DNA from: Topomyia yanbarensis
Lineage: Eukaryota; Arthropoda; Insecta; Diptera; Culicidae
Assembly: GCF_030247195.1 (NCBI RefSeq)
Contig: NC_080671.1
Coordinates: 466,608,766 to 466,672,765, forward strand
DNA length: 64,000 bases
Direction of reading: 5' to 3'
Shown here: piece by piece, positions 39,930 through 51,958 of the stretch
Layout of the letters: the number at the start of each line of letters is the position of its first letter
How positions within the stretch are numbered: the first letter of the stretch is position 1
Notes under the pieces: generated by a model
The model's input: the letters and a program-made list of their open reading frames with translations, nothing else
The model's database searches: none
Told to the model about the DNA's origin: nothing
Made by a program: the position numbers and the translations under genes

Positions 39930-41880
39930 TACATAAAATATATTTCTGTTAAATTAAATATTGTTCACATATATTAAGATATTTTGATGTTTATATACTT
40001 AATGTCCACTTTTAACATACATAATTATTTTTCACTTTTTTTTAATTGTTTATATGTATGTATGACCTTGTTGCAATAATATTTTGTTATGCATTATTCC
40101 ATCAGTTGTTCTCATATATTTATAGTTGTAATATTATCATTTCATATTTCTCGTTCAGCGTTTTCAATCTCCGATCAGCTTGTTACATTCTTGCCAAAAG
40201 TACTGTGGTTAGCTTTCTTCCGGCACCAATCCATTCTCCGGCGTAATCATAATCATATAACGTTTCTTTCTTTTTTTTGTTACTTTGTTTTGCTTTGCTC
40301 GCCACTATCCTACTTTGTTGTTTTGTTTGCAATAGTTTTTTTTTATTTTGTAGAAAAGAAATAAGTGAACAGAATATTTAAAAAAATACAAAATATAACA
40401 TTTCTAATAAACAAATAATCGTAAATGTAATAAAAATGAGATATAAAGGTGTTAATTTTTTTTTGTAAAAATATTTTTCATTTCATATCAATTCTAACGC
40501 AAAGAGCTTGTTTAGTAAAATTTATACATTAACTATACCCCCATCATTAATATAATCATGTATATACTTTCAGTAATATTTGTTTACGTTTTCTCAATTG
40601 TTAATTGTTTTGCGCATTATCATTTTACCATTTTATCATCGTTCAATAGAATAGGTATTTTTTTGCATATCCATCTGTACGTGTAAAGCAGTTTTTTTTA
40701 TTTAAATACAAGAAACCTAGATTTACTTCTTTTATTATCCTTCCTGGTGCTGGTCATCGTCGTTATTAGTTCCTATTTCTCCTGACCGGCGTCATTTATC
40801 TGTCTCTGATTTGTCACTAGTAACCTGTTTTAGTAGTAAATGAAACAAAACGTCTCGTTTTCCCTTTTTTCCTAACGTTTTTTTATGTACAAATAACAGT
40901 GTGAAGATAACAAAAATAGAGTGGAGTACACGATAGTATGTAAATATTACAATTATTTAGACTTGCCAGCTCTAGCTTTTACGTGAGCTTCCGTTTTCAC
41001 CTGTAGTTTTTTTTTTTGTTTACGAATTTGTTAGTGGTTGCATCGGTTCGAGATATTTTTGCCTACACTTAAATCAAAGATTAAAAAAGTCGCCCTCGTG
41101 ATCACTGATCAGAATGTTTTTTTTTTTTAATTTGAAATAGTTTTCCAGTTGTTCCCTTTCACTTTACGTTTCCTGTAATTGCAACTTAGCTGCGAACTAA
41201 TTCGTTCTCTTGTTCGTATAACGTATGTATTCTGTAGTTTTTTTATTTATTTTGTTTTTGTTGTGTGTACACTGTATCTTGTAAGCATCCGTTTGTAACG
41301 TAAAATCAAGAAAAAAAATTCTTAGCTAAGATGTAATGGAAGAAAACATTAAAATATACACATATATTGGAAGAAATACATTGGGGAAAGGAAAAATTGC
41401 CAAATCTATTGATAAATAATAATAAACCGGTGTAAATATTATTTGCATTAGATTTAGATAACGTTAAATGCACAGCTTCTATCTCATATTGCATACTTTG
41501 TCTTCGAAAGATATAATAGAGGTAAAACTAAACAACAACTAAATCGTTTAATGGTAAAAAATAAATGCTTAAGCTCTAAAGGTAAGAATGCTTCAATAAG
41601 ATGTAATTGTAAGTATTGCTCTGGTGTGTGTGTCGCTGGGATGCAGTCAACATTCCAACTCATCCCACACGGTGTTTTGTTTTGGAATTTGTAAATAAAT
41701 CTATACCTTAAAGAACTTAAACAGCTAGCTATGTGGGCACGTAGAAAAAATATATGGAGCGCTCATAGATTATCTAATTAAAATCAAAAGGGTAAAAATT
41801 GCACATGGAACAATCGGTTGAAGATAGAGAGATAGTGAGAGAATTCGGTGATATTTAATACGAACTGAAAATCTGCGTTG
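39930..41880. other. About 2 kb T-rich region without genes
   Basis: Very strong T bias on the plus strand, many T-runs and no transposon termini. In composition it resembles the 3' UTR-like DNA at 60600-62137 next to the FNDC3 exon, so it could be a 3' UTR of a minus-strand gene. I found no terminal coding exon to its right. Confidence 0.35.
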
Positions 41881-42918
41881 GAAGAGTTCTAATGTAACTG
41901 TATAAGGCTGCGTTTTCATAAAAAAAAACAATGCTGAAAAAGTTTAAAAAAGTGATTCCCGGTTGAATGGCGATGTCTCGGCTTTTTATAGCGTGCTTAA
42001 TTACATGGCAGCTTATACACGGTATAGATAAAGGGGTTACCGGAAAGTCGGTCACTTCAAGTCGACCCGGGATGATTTGCCTCACTTTCCGTTTGATTTT
42101 TACGTTCTATCTGCCATTTTGTTCGTTCCTATTTCAGAATAACTCGCAATAACATTTCCTATTTTGACGATAAACGTTTAGAGTCAGTATGACAGCAATA
42201 CTTTCTTAAAATGTTGAAACGCTTGTTTAGACACACACACCCAACGCATTGGATTAATTCTAACCTTCTGTTTGGACGGTATAGACTTATCCAACTGAGC
42301 CATTTTTGAGTTTTTAACTTGGAGAAAAACAAATGCCGAATTTGAAGGCAAACTAGCCACTTCTCCGCTTAAGGGGAGGACGGTAGTATAAATAAGCGAG
42401 ATCTCCGTGTGCATATTTTAGGCGTATGATATCTCTTACTGTTCATTGGCGACCTAACGTCGGTAATGCAGATGTGCTCCTTACTCAGAATGAAGCTATG
42501 TTTGTCAAATGTCGGTCTATCTTTACAAAAACTAGCCGAACGTTTGGGAAATGTTCAGAGCGAAATTTGCGTCCGTGTGAAAATGTTGACACATTTGTTA
42601 CCGACGTTAAATCGTCAATTGAGAAGCCCAAAAAAATTGTCTCGGAATCGTACATCACGGGTTCCGTAATGGTCGACTTGATGGACGCCGTCTAACTGGA
42701 TGAATTTGAAACATCTTTATCATATCATATCATCGATTTACGAACATGACGATGATGTTGGTTGCCATTATGGTTAGCGTAGTTTCGTGTCGGCTGAGAA
42801 GAAGAAAAGGTATTTCATAAATGATCTATTCTGATTCTGACATTTCAAAAATCCGAACTAATTCACTCAATCGACACGTTGCTTTTTATTCCTAAAAGAT
42901 AGAAAGATAATATGTGGC
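41881..42918. other. Unassigned stretch
   Basis: The plus strand at 42466-42669 has a protein-like frame (LSLQKLAERLGNVQSEICVR) of unknown nature. I see nothing else. Confidence 0.25.
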
Positions 42919-43207
42919 CAGAGCCGTAGCGTGCGGGTGGCCAGGTTGGCCCCCGCCAAGGATGCCAACCTTAGGGGTGGCGCCTGAATCTTGATCTGGC
43001 TTTTAAAATAAGTTTGAAAAGCAAAAAGGCGCGATCGATCGCAGCAACCTCTGACGACGAAGGTGTTTTTTTTCGCTCCTGACACGTTTTTGAGGAAATA
43101 AAGTTTTCCTTTCGCTGCTCTTCAACAACTCAGCTGATGAAGAGAACAATTTTGCATTTAGAAGTTCGTGCCCCAAGCGGACTGAGTTCGGGGAGATACG
43201 ACTACAG

Positions 43208-43435
43208 GCATCACTCCGCAAGCGGCCCAACCTCAGGAAATCCCCTCAAAACTGGAAAACCCAGAACTGTTTAATTCCGGTGACCTCCTGGCTGCAGATG
43301 TCATTGAACCGGAAAAATACGTTCACTCCGGAGTGTTCAACATTCAAAAAATGTTTGAAGCGATGGCTGGCTCGACAAGGGATCTCCTGGGCTCGATTGA
43401 ATGCAACATCAACTACAACTGGAACCCACAAAATC
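43208..43435 (+). other. Exon-like segment inside the large hAT element
   Basis: An acceptor-like CGACTACAG (AG at 43206-43207) is followed by an open frame of about 76 codons and then a good donor, C|GTGAGT at 43436. The peptide includes SGDLLAADVIEPEKYVHSGV and FNIQKMFEAMAGSTRDLLGS, IECNINYNWNPQN. It reads like a conserved internal exon but I do not recognise the gene. It may be a host exon captured by the transposon, or an exon of the element's own gene. Confidence 0.4.
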
Positions 43436-43689
43436 GTGAGTATTCTGTGTGTGGGAGTCAATACCGCCATCACGAGAGATACAGATAACAGCATTGTGGA
43501 TTAACTTATTACACGTGAGTCAGATTTATTTGCCATTTTCTAAAAGCTTATTTCTGAAATTAGTTGGTTCGTTCGATAGTATTATTGTTGCATTTGAGGG
43601 CCAGCGACTGTCGTTTTTTCGCTTGTTTAGTGCTAATTCTTCATGTCGGAGGTCGTTCGCATTATAGCGCATCATTGTACGAATTAAGT

Positions 43690-43900
43690 ACGATTCACAC
43701 GATACATCAGGCTTCCGTCACCGGTACGGAACGTCAAGATTAGCTACATGCAGTTAAATGGAAGCATTCACACACAACATCAAAGGCACGGAACATTTTG
43801 ACGTAGGGCACGTTTGAACGGGCACAAGAGAAAAGTATTAAACTTATCCTGACGGAACGGTGACGTTGATGAAAGGTGATGTATCGTCTGAGTAATCCTT
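43690..43900. mobile_element. Possible MITE with ACGATACATCA inverted repeats
   Basis: CACACGATACATCAGG near 43697 and GGTGATGTATCGTCTGAG near 43876 are inverted, with further GTCACCG/CGGTGAC similarity inward. No clear target duplication. Confidence 0.45.
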
Positions 43901-44949
43901 TACGCGTGCTACATCCGACGTGACTCCCTTCCTTAGAATAAGAGAAAGTACGGTTGTCGCTGGTCAGATTTACTAGTTTTCAGAGGCAGCCAGAATAGTT
44001 CGGGAAAACATCCGGATTTCTCGGCCGCGAATTAAGAGCGAGTAAAGGCGCTTTAACCTAGGCTTAATGAGCCAGGGCAAGGTGTAAATACCTCTGTCCC
44101 ATCCCAAAGAACCAAAGGAGTGACATTAATCTTCTTAGCCAAGTCACTCCCAACGATTTATTATATCCCCTTTAAACTGAAACGGTTGGTACGGTTGTCC
44201 TCGTTTCTTCCTCCTTTAGGATTCAAAACAATTCGTTAATTAACTTATTCATTAAATGAATAATTTAATTGTCGTCTAATTTTGAAACATCTTCAATACC
44301 AACTCTGCACAGTAGGCCTGGCCGTTTTGATATTTGCAACATACGAAAATATGCTTCAAATATTAATATTGACAAGAAAAACACTACAGAATAATTGCAG
44401 TGTTTTCCAGGATGCTTTTCAATACTGGCTGTGTAAGGGTTAGAATAGAATAGAATAGAAGTTTGAAAAGCAAAAAGGCGCATAACTAACACTCTACCAA
44501 AGGCGTCAAAAGAATACGCTGTTAGTCCAGAATGAACAACAAGCAAGACAAAGACTTCAAATTTCAACGAAAATAGTGAAAAATATTGCAAACTTTTTCC
44601 GCTCGTTTTTTTTCAGTTTCATAGGAACAAGGGGAACGTGATCATGGCCAGTAAACCAGGCCATCTTTTTAAAGCTGTAGCAAAGATCGTAGAGTAAGCT
44701 AGATCAGTTATCATCGAGACCTCATGTTGTACCATGAAAATTGAAGTCTTCTCGATGCCGGGAGGAGTTCTATAATATCACAAAGTTGCCGGTTTCCAAC
44801 CTATGTCACATGGTTTTTAGTGTTCCTGGAAGCGTCGGAAACTCTTTGTTTCTTCTGAATTGACCAGATGCTGTTTGCTTCTGGTTTGTTGCAGATTTTT
44901 TCATGCTGGTATATTAAGCGGCCTTTGAAAAGAGAAAAAATGGTAGAAA

Positions 44950-45420
44950 GACTCATTTGCTTGTAATTAGTGCAATACTGCATGCATGACGCGTGGCACA
45001 AAGAACCGATCATGCAGATGATTTTTGTCGAATAAGACGCAAAGGTCGCCAAAAGGTCACCCGACACTTGCTTGAAGGTCTGGTGTGATTATTCAGTAGA
45101 TCCACGCATGCCAAGTTCGAATCGATAGCTACACCATCGATCTCAACTTTGTGAGCGGGCATGTAAAGGCGTTAGTTCTTCGTGAAAGTCTTATCGCCAG
45201 TAACGTCATTTGTTTGCTTTAGATAAAATATCACAATCCTGAGCTTATTTAGGCGAACTTTCGAAATATCTGGCACAGCTGAATTTTTCTGCGTCTTACG
45301 GAATATAAGAATACTTCGCGAACTATCTTTGATACGAAAGAATATCGGATACGGTCGAACCCAGTTTAACAAGTTTGATTTTAAATGGAAGCACGGATGT
45401 TTGGCGAGGAATCTTGTTCG
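44950..45420 (-). pseudogene. LINE ORF1 fragment
   Basis: The minus strand gives NKLRIVIFYLKQTNDVTGDK, then YMPAHKVEIDGVAIDSNLAC and DLLNNHTRPSSK. This is the same ORF1 family as 29840-30480, where YVPAREVEING occurs. Frameshifted and stop-ridden. Confidence 0.55.
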
Positions 45421-45996
45421 GCATCCATTTTAGGATCATTTGGATCAATTGAGGAGTATACTTAATATACGGTAGAGTGCCAATATTAATGGTTTTCCTG
45501 AAATTTCAAATCGGACACACCTCAATAGCATAATAGCGTCGAGATCAGGTGTAATGTTAAAAAAATGTCTTTGTGGTCCAACGAGTATTTTTGAGTTGAG
45601 ATAAGACTTGGGTTTGGAATGGCAGTTTTTTTTTGAATGAACTGTCGAAATTGTTGACACCAGAGTTCGAAAATAAAACAAGTTTTTTGTTTTTGAAAAT
45701 CTCAGTTTAAAAATCAAAAATACCAGAGAGGCAACTTTTGTTAAAACAATTTTTTTTCGAGAAGATACAAGATCCATTGCTCATGCAATTCTAAGACATT
45801 TGGCATAGAAAATAAATTAAAAGCAGCCTTTTCAAACCCCAGTATGAACTCAAAATCAGAATTTTCCATGTTTCATAAAGGCTATCTTAAAACAAAATTC
45901 AGTGTGGCAGTAGATATCAACGTTTCATTACACCCTTAGCTATTTAGCATATTTAGAAATTCGAATTCAATTTTTGAATGTTCTAAGGGTCCTTTT

Positions 45997-47860
45997 CAGG
46001 GTTGTTAATCGATAATTAATCGTCATCGTCGATAACGTTAACCACCCGTCAACGTCATCGGAAACTCCGTTATCGATAATTTATCGTCGGATTCATCGTC
46101 ATCGTCGATAATTATCGGAGGTTATCGCGATGCATTTTGCGTTACTCTCCCGTTTATTGGAGTTAAAGTTGATGCGGTTAACTTTCAATTGTTTTGAAAT
46201 AAATAACTATTGGAGGACAATCAATAGTTTTGGACATTTTCAATACACAGGAGGATCCACCAGTGCACAGTGTTTCCAAAGTGGCAAAAAGGTGAAAGAA
46301 ATTCTTCGAACCACGAAAAACATTTTTTAGCTATAGTGTCTTCAGCAAAGTTTATTTATATTTTTTGCATTTAAAAAGTATTAGTTGGGTGATTAATCTT
46401 TTTAAAAAATACTTTTCCTGGTAATTTTGTAGAATTTCAAAATGTTCCAAGATTTTGTTCAGCATAAGAAAATACAGAATTTTTGTAATGTAAGTTTATT
46501 TGTATCTCTTACAACTTAGAAGTTATCGAATGTTTTAGTGCCCAAAACGCAATATTTTGGTATGGAAGCCGCAAATTTCCGCAGACGAATACCAATACGA
46601 ATCTGTAAAACAAACACTATCAAAATCGTTTGGTGGGCTCTAGCCTACGTTCAAGTCAAATTCGAGTAAATTCCTTCTTTAGCATATTTTTCTTATCTTA
46701 GAGATGCAAAATATACAAAAATAATAATACTGTACTGTAAGACCTCCTTAAGGGAAATTGTTAGTAAATGATCAGAACGGGTTATGAGGCTTTGTCGAGG
46801 GACTAAAGAAGAATATTTTAACCGCTCCGATTTATTAAAAAGAAAGAAAAAATATGTTAGTCCAGGTGTTTGCGTTTCGATTTCGTCTCTTCAGAACCAG
46901 AAAAAAATATGTGCCGATTTTGCCAATGTCATTGTTTTATCAGCCTAAAATTCGCCAAGGGGCTGATAAAAACGGGTCTTCACTGTATTCAAAAAACGAC
47001 TAAAACTCTATTATGAGGCCGTTCATAAATTACACTACATATTTAAGGGTAAAAGAAGGATCTTGTTACATAGTGTAGAGAAGAAAGAGGGGGCTAAAAG
47101 CTTCCTAACTAGAAAAGGTAATCAAACATTGGAAATATGTATGTATATTCTCTTTTTTAAAATCCGAAATCTTCTAGTTTCAATTAACATTATAATAAAA
47201 TCTGTTAATCACCACACCACTAAAATGTGTAGTGTAATTTGTGAATGGCCTAATAATAGTGGTTTAGAAGTTTTTTTCAATACACTACAATTTTGCGTAC
47301 TATAAATTACTAATTACACAATAGCTCAAAATTTGTTTTTTTCATGGTCAAAACAATTTTAAACACCTTTTTGCCGCTTGGAAACACTGTGCACCTGGAA
47401 CTCTTCTGTGCACAAACTTACTCGAAAAGTTTAAAAATTCAATTTTGACACATCGTCGGACCCTTCAGCGTATTGAAATGTCCAAAATTATTGATTTTCA
47501 ATTGCCAACAACTTTCCCTTCAATATAATACACTTTCCCGAAAAGTTAAAATAATTTCATTTTGACGCATCGTTGGACCCCGTTGTGCATAGAAAATGTC
47601 CAAAACTATTGATTTTCAACTGCCAACAACATGTCCTTCAATAGGTATTTATTTCTAAACAATTGAAAGTTAACCGGATCAACTTCAACTCCAATAAATG
47701 GGAAAGTAACGCAAAATGTATCGCGATAACCGATGAACCGACGATGACGATGAAAACGACGATACAACTATCGTCGATGACGATGAGGGCAACGATACAT
47801 TATCGTTAACGAGTAACGCCGATAAATTATCGTGAAAAATGTATCGTATTAACAACCCTG
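45997..47860. mobile_element. hAT element with very long inverted repeats
   Basis: Ends CAGGGTTGTTAAT (45997) and ATTAACAACCCTG (ending 47860) are flanked by perfect 8-bp duplications GTCCTTTT (45989-45996, 47861-47868). Inverted similarity continues from both ends for about 340 bp, starting with dense ATCGATAA/GTCATCGTC motifs. The right arm has an extra 120-bp tandem unit (47413-47522 and 47534-47642). No transposase. A Harbinger-like MITE is nested at 47017-47250. Confidence 0.85.
47017..47250. mobile_element. Harbinger-like MITE nested in the long-repeat hAT
   Basis: A 234-bp element with ends GGCCGTTCATAAATTACAC and (inward) GGCCATTCACAAATTACAC, flanked by TGA/TAA, a 3-bp site with one difference. 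Confidence 0.7.
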
Positions 47861-48411
47861 GTCCTTTTGTGTTTTTACGGGTAAATTTTTTTTGCAATTT
47901 GGCCGTTTTGCCCCTTAATTGCGTCCGATTGAGCTAAACTTTTTTTTGTTGAGGTGCGTCCGGTTATTAAATTCTATGATCACCTGTTTTCCATACATGT
48001 CGTCTGAATAGATGCTTCCTCTGTCGCCTTCAAACACCTAGCGTGAACTGAATTCCCAGATAAAAGTAAAAGATTTGTGGCTTGAATTTACATGGAATGA
48101 ACGACAGTCAAACATGAATTAAGTAGGAAGTAGGTGGACCATTTTCATGTACACAAGTTACTATTTGAAGGTCGAACTGAAGTAAATACCACAGGGGCGC
48201 AAAAGATTCCAAGAAGACCACGCTACGGCTCTGTATGTGGAATATAATCAGTGTGTCGTAACTGCTCTGATGACCTGGTCTTTGTGTACAGTCTCATGAA
48301 AAGGTTGTTCGTCCGTCGCCTTCAAGCAACTGGTTTCGAATCACAGTCTCCTATCTGCTTCTGTCCACCCTACGAATTTTCTTGTATATCTACGGATTTC
48401 TGATTTCTTCA

Positions 48412-48690
48412 GGGATCATCCATAAATGACGTAGCATTATATGGGGGAGGGGGGAGTTTTGTATTTTGTGATGATGTGTGACGACGGGGGGATAGGGGCT
48501 CATGTCAGGCTACGTAGCTTTTTAAAGGAGAATAACTAACATCGTTTTTTATTTAAAAAAAATACGGGGTCAGGGGGGAGGGGAAGTTACCGTCAAGCTA
48601 CGTAAAAACCAGGGGGTATTTAAAGATTTGTGACAAAATGCTACGATGGGGGAGGGGGGTGTTAAAAATTACTCAAAAAATGCTACGTAT
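48412..48690. mobile_element. Degraded MITE with GGGATCATCCATAAA end
   Basis: The left end GGGATCATCCATAAATGACG is a terminus I associate with widespread insect MITEs, followed by G-rich runs and repeated GCTACGTA motifs. The right end is not intact. Confidence 0.5.
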
Positions 48691-48884
48691 CACGTATCTA
48701 CGGACTAACTCGTGGAATCTACGGAATTTTCATAATTTATTCAGAACTCTATGGGAGTTTAGTAGATGTAATACGCATTCGATTTTTCAATTAAATTTCT
48801 ATCATGTACTCTCAGTTATTGTTGCAATTAAGAACTTGAACTCTAGGTTGGTTGGTGGTATTCCTAAACTCTGACATCAACATC

Positions 48885-48955
48885 CTACCCGAGCAATAAG
48901 TAGCGTCTGGCTCAAATGGCACGTTCCCCATGTTGATCGGAGATTTGTGCCGAGC
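48885..48955 (-). mobile_element. LINE 3' end fragment
   Basis: Reverse complement of 35310-35370 (CCGATCAACATGGGGAACGT and GAGCCAGACGCTACT), so it is the 3' terminus of the LINE family represented at 34494-35375. It is severely 5'-truncated. Confidence 0.65.
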
Positions 48956-50421
48956 AAAGTCGATCATTTAATCGTTAAAACGACCAAAACAACCTGAGCA
49001 ATCATTTGCCGACCATCACAACATCAAGTTTAGTTTTCAATTTGTTGTCATACTCTGCTCGGGTAGAGTGCTCCTTGTAAGTTTTCTCTCGCAAAGATAA
49101 ATGGGGAACTATCTCTTAGCATAACATAGCGTATACGACTGCACACATCATGGATGGCTGATACAGTGAAATCTTTTTACACAATAATATATTTCACTGC
49201 ACACCTGGCCATGTCCTTACGATCGCTAAAGGGAAGGAAATGTTAGTTGACTAACATAACATATGACTTAAGAAGATGCGGGGAACCCGCACAAGCTCAA
49301 TAGGCATTACGGATGTTATTAGATTTGGTTATTAGGATAGGAAAATGGGATGTTGTAATAACTGGGTAGCAGTCTTCACGCCTCCTCCCGTAAGTATCCC
49401 TGCACTGTCGCTTTCTCGTTGTTTTGCTATCCGTCCCCGCTACCTATCTCTCCTCTCCACCTCGTCGTCGTTCCCTCGTGCTTAGTCTCCAATCTGTCAG
49501 AATACCCAAGTCAATCAATAGTCCAGGTGAGCATAATTTGCGTCTGCTACTAATGTGCACGTTAAAACCCTACAGATGTGGGTTTGGGGTGATTTTTATA
49601 CTAAGCAACATAATTGATAATAAACAAATAAATTTGCTTGATCTCACCAGATTTACTTGGCAGGGCTGGAAAAGGTAATGGCTTGAGACACCACCTTTCA
49701 ACCACCTTCTTGTAGTATTCCCGCTGATGGTGTTGACAACTGTATGCTAAGTTGGACGTGCAATTCTTTCTCGCAAATTCCCCTCAAGCCAGCTGTCGCT
49801 ACTTCACGCCAAAGCATCTGCTTACATGCTGCAGCTCTTCCAAGCGCAGCAGTTTCGCTGTTCCCTATTACAAGTGATGTGTTGCAAACGGATATTTAAC
49901 GAACACTTCATATCCATATCCGAATACTGCTTCCGAAGGATAATATTCCACAATCCGTAGTAAACCGATACCGATAAGTGGAACTAACGTTTCCACCAAG
50001 CGACTATGTATAATAGACTATGGGCCTTTGTACATAAAACGTGCATACGCACTCGTACGTGCAAAATTACTTTTAAGTTTACGAAATAATCGGCACGAGA
50101 AAAAACTAATTTGCAGCACAAAGGATTGGTTTTTCGACATTCGAGGAAACGCGTCCAACTTTACTCAAAGCCTACTTCGATTTCCACTTCCACTTGTGTC
50201 ACCTCCTCGGTGTAAAATCTCACTCCACTTGTACTGCCTTTCGGCTGAATATCGGTGGGCCCCCCGCCAGTTAAATGGGAAATTGGATTTCTTCACCGCC
50301 AAGCAAATTTATTAAATATTGTAGGACACTGTAACCGATCTTCTTTGCATTTCTTTGTGCTGGTTTGACAGATCATCGCTGAACTCCAGATTGTTGCAAT
50401 CGAAAAAGACTAAAATAGTAT
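48956..50421. other. Unassigned stretch left of the LTR element
   Basis: Mixed-composition DNA without recognisable domains. An 84-codon frame at 49424-49678 has no features. Confidence 0.3.
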
Positions 50422-50688
50422 TGTTACGGAATCTATATCTGCGTAGCGACTAGAATATTTGACGGGTATCATCTAGATAAGATTGAAGCAGTGATGATAG
50501 GGGGCTGTCAGTATGCGAGAGAAAAAGGCAATTATAAAAGTTAACCAGCTACGACAGCACGCGTTTTATCTCGTTCCGAAATTATCTACTCCTTCACCCA
50601 ATTTCTGCTCGGGCAGGAATTTCGCGTTTTTCGTGGAACCGACGAATCGACTGTCGGGATAACAGTGTCTGTGCCAAAAACTGTAACA
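50422..50688 (+). repeat. 5' LTR
   Basis: 267 bp, TGTTACGG to TGTAACA. It differs from the 3' LTR by A/G near 50437 (TATATCT versus TATGTCT) and by G/T near 50562 (CACGCG versus CACTCG). It contains TTATAAAAG near 50532, a possible TATA box. Confidence 0.95.
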
Positions 50689-50689
50689 G

Positions 50690-50708
50690 TGGTGTCAGAA
50701 GTGGGGTT
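50690..50708 (+). promoter_or_regulatory. Primer binding site, probably tRNA-Leu
   Basis: TGGTGTCAGAAGTGGG begins one base after the LTR. It starts with the required TGG and matches, as far as I recall, the complement of insect tRNA-Leu 3' ends. Confidence 0.65.
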
Positions 50709-50737
50709 GTGAAACCCTTAAGTGCAGATTTTTGGTT

Positions 50738-51958
50738 ATGTCATCACCACCACGAGATTCACCTGAGCCTCCACTCCCGGGAAACCAGGAGCAGGACAGC
50801 GTTCCGAGCCCAAGATTGCTAGCGGGTATTAGGGACATGTTCGTTGAGTTTCGGAGAAAAGACGAAGATGACCGCCGGGGACTAATGGACAAATTCGATG
50901 TGCTTAACAGTACCATAACCTCGTCTGTTAGAGACATTCGAATGGAAGTGGCGGACCAACTACAAGAATATGGAGAGGAGTTAGGCCGGTTGAAAAACCA
51001 GGTGAATGCTCTAACAATGAGAGAATTTAGTGTAGCATTGAATGCATTGCAGCTGACTGGAGCACCCATAACTCATAGTTCCCCACATGAGTCCGGTAAA
51101 CGCTGCGACACCGTACCAGTAGCCGATCCGAACGTTTCTGGTGTTCAACAAGCCGACCGCTCGATGCTGTCCGAAGGAGACGACGGTCATGACGATGTGT
51201 CAATCATCCATGGCCCGAATGAACATGTGCCAAGTATTGTATCACGTGCTTCTTACGTTAAGATCACTCCGGACATGTTCGATGGAAGCAAACAGTGGTC
51301 CGACTACATTCTTTCTTTCGAAATTGCTGCTGATATAAATGGATGGAGTGAAGAGCTACGTGCGAAGTATTTAGCCGCGATGCTGAGAGGCCCGGCATTA
51401 GAAGTGCTCCGCAATTTGAGTACCAGGAATCGTGCAAATTATAATGCATTAAAAACTGCTCTTAATCAACGTTTCGGCGATGAACTACGGAGAGGATTGA
51501 ACCATGCGTAGCTCAGAACCAGACAACAACAGCGCAATGAGGATCTCGTTCACTTTTCCGACGATGTAAAGAAACTGGTCTCGTCCGTATATTACAATTG
51601 TCCTAGCGATGTGCGAGATATCATCGCCCTAAATCATTTCATCGACGGCTTGCTCGATCCAGTCGTTCAGGATCGCGTTCGCCTGGCTGGGTTGCAAACA
51701 CAAGATGCTGTGCTCCAGCTGGCTCTGCAGATAGATTATAGCCGCAACGCAACGAGATCGGCCCAGAAAACGATAAGAATGGTGACAACTGCTACAACGG
51801 AAAGCGAGGGATCGGTCACATGTGAGACATCCGACGATGAAGCGATCGCTTATGAAGTGAAGGCGAATGGTTCCACAGTGGGAACGCAAACTAACTTTTA
51901 CCGTAAAAAGAAACGAAACTTTAGACGCAGTTCGGGAAACGATCGCACGCCAGCCTAG
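50738..51958 (+). pseudogene. Gypsy gag, one premature stop
   Basis: The ATG at 50738 (MSSPPRDSPEPPLPGNQ) opens a frame that runs to TAG at 51509-51511, then continues in the same frame to TAG at 51956. The N-terminal part is acidic and helical; residues from about 170 (MFDGSKQWSDYILSFEIAAD, ALKTALNQRFGD) are the capsid-like region typical of gypsy Gag. The C-terminus is basic (YRKKKRNFRRSSGN), and no CCHC knuckle is seen. The TAG at 51509 follows NHA and precedes LRTRQQQ, inside the conserved capsid block, so it is a true break. Gag normally builds the particle. The frame ends after the -1 shift site. Confidence 0.85.
51934..51940 (+). promoter_or_regulatory. -1 ribosomal frameshift site GGGAAAC between gag and pol
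   Basis: GGGAAAC is in the gag phase G GGA AAC, the canonical X XXY YYZ slippery heptamer. Pol is in the -1 frame, which opens at 51925, and gag stops at 51956, so the site lies inside the 30-nt overlap. This fits Gag-Pol synthesis by -1 frameshifting. Confidence 0.75.

Larger units (their letters stand above)
42919..48233. mobile_element. Large hAT element, about 5.3 kb, with nested insertions
   Basis: Perfect 15-bp terminal repeats CAGAGCCGTAGCGTG (42919-42933) and complement (48219-48233) are flanked by TATGTGGC (42911-42918) and TATGTGGA (48234-48241), an 8-bp duplication with one difference. No hAT transposase was recognised inside. The interior contains an exon-like segment (43208-43435), a possible MITE (43690-43900), LINE ORF1 debris (44950-45420) and a complete second hAT element (45997-47860). 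The distance between ends is large, so the pairing should be checked. Confidence 0.6.
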
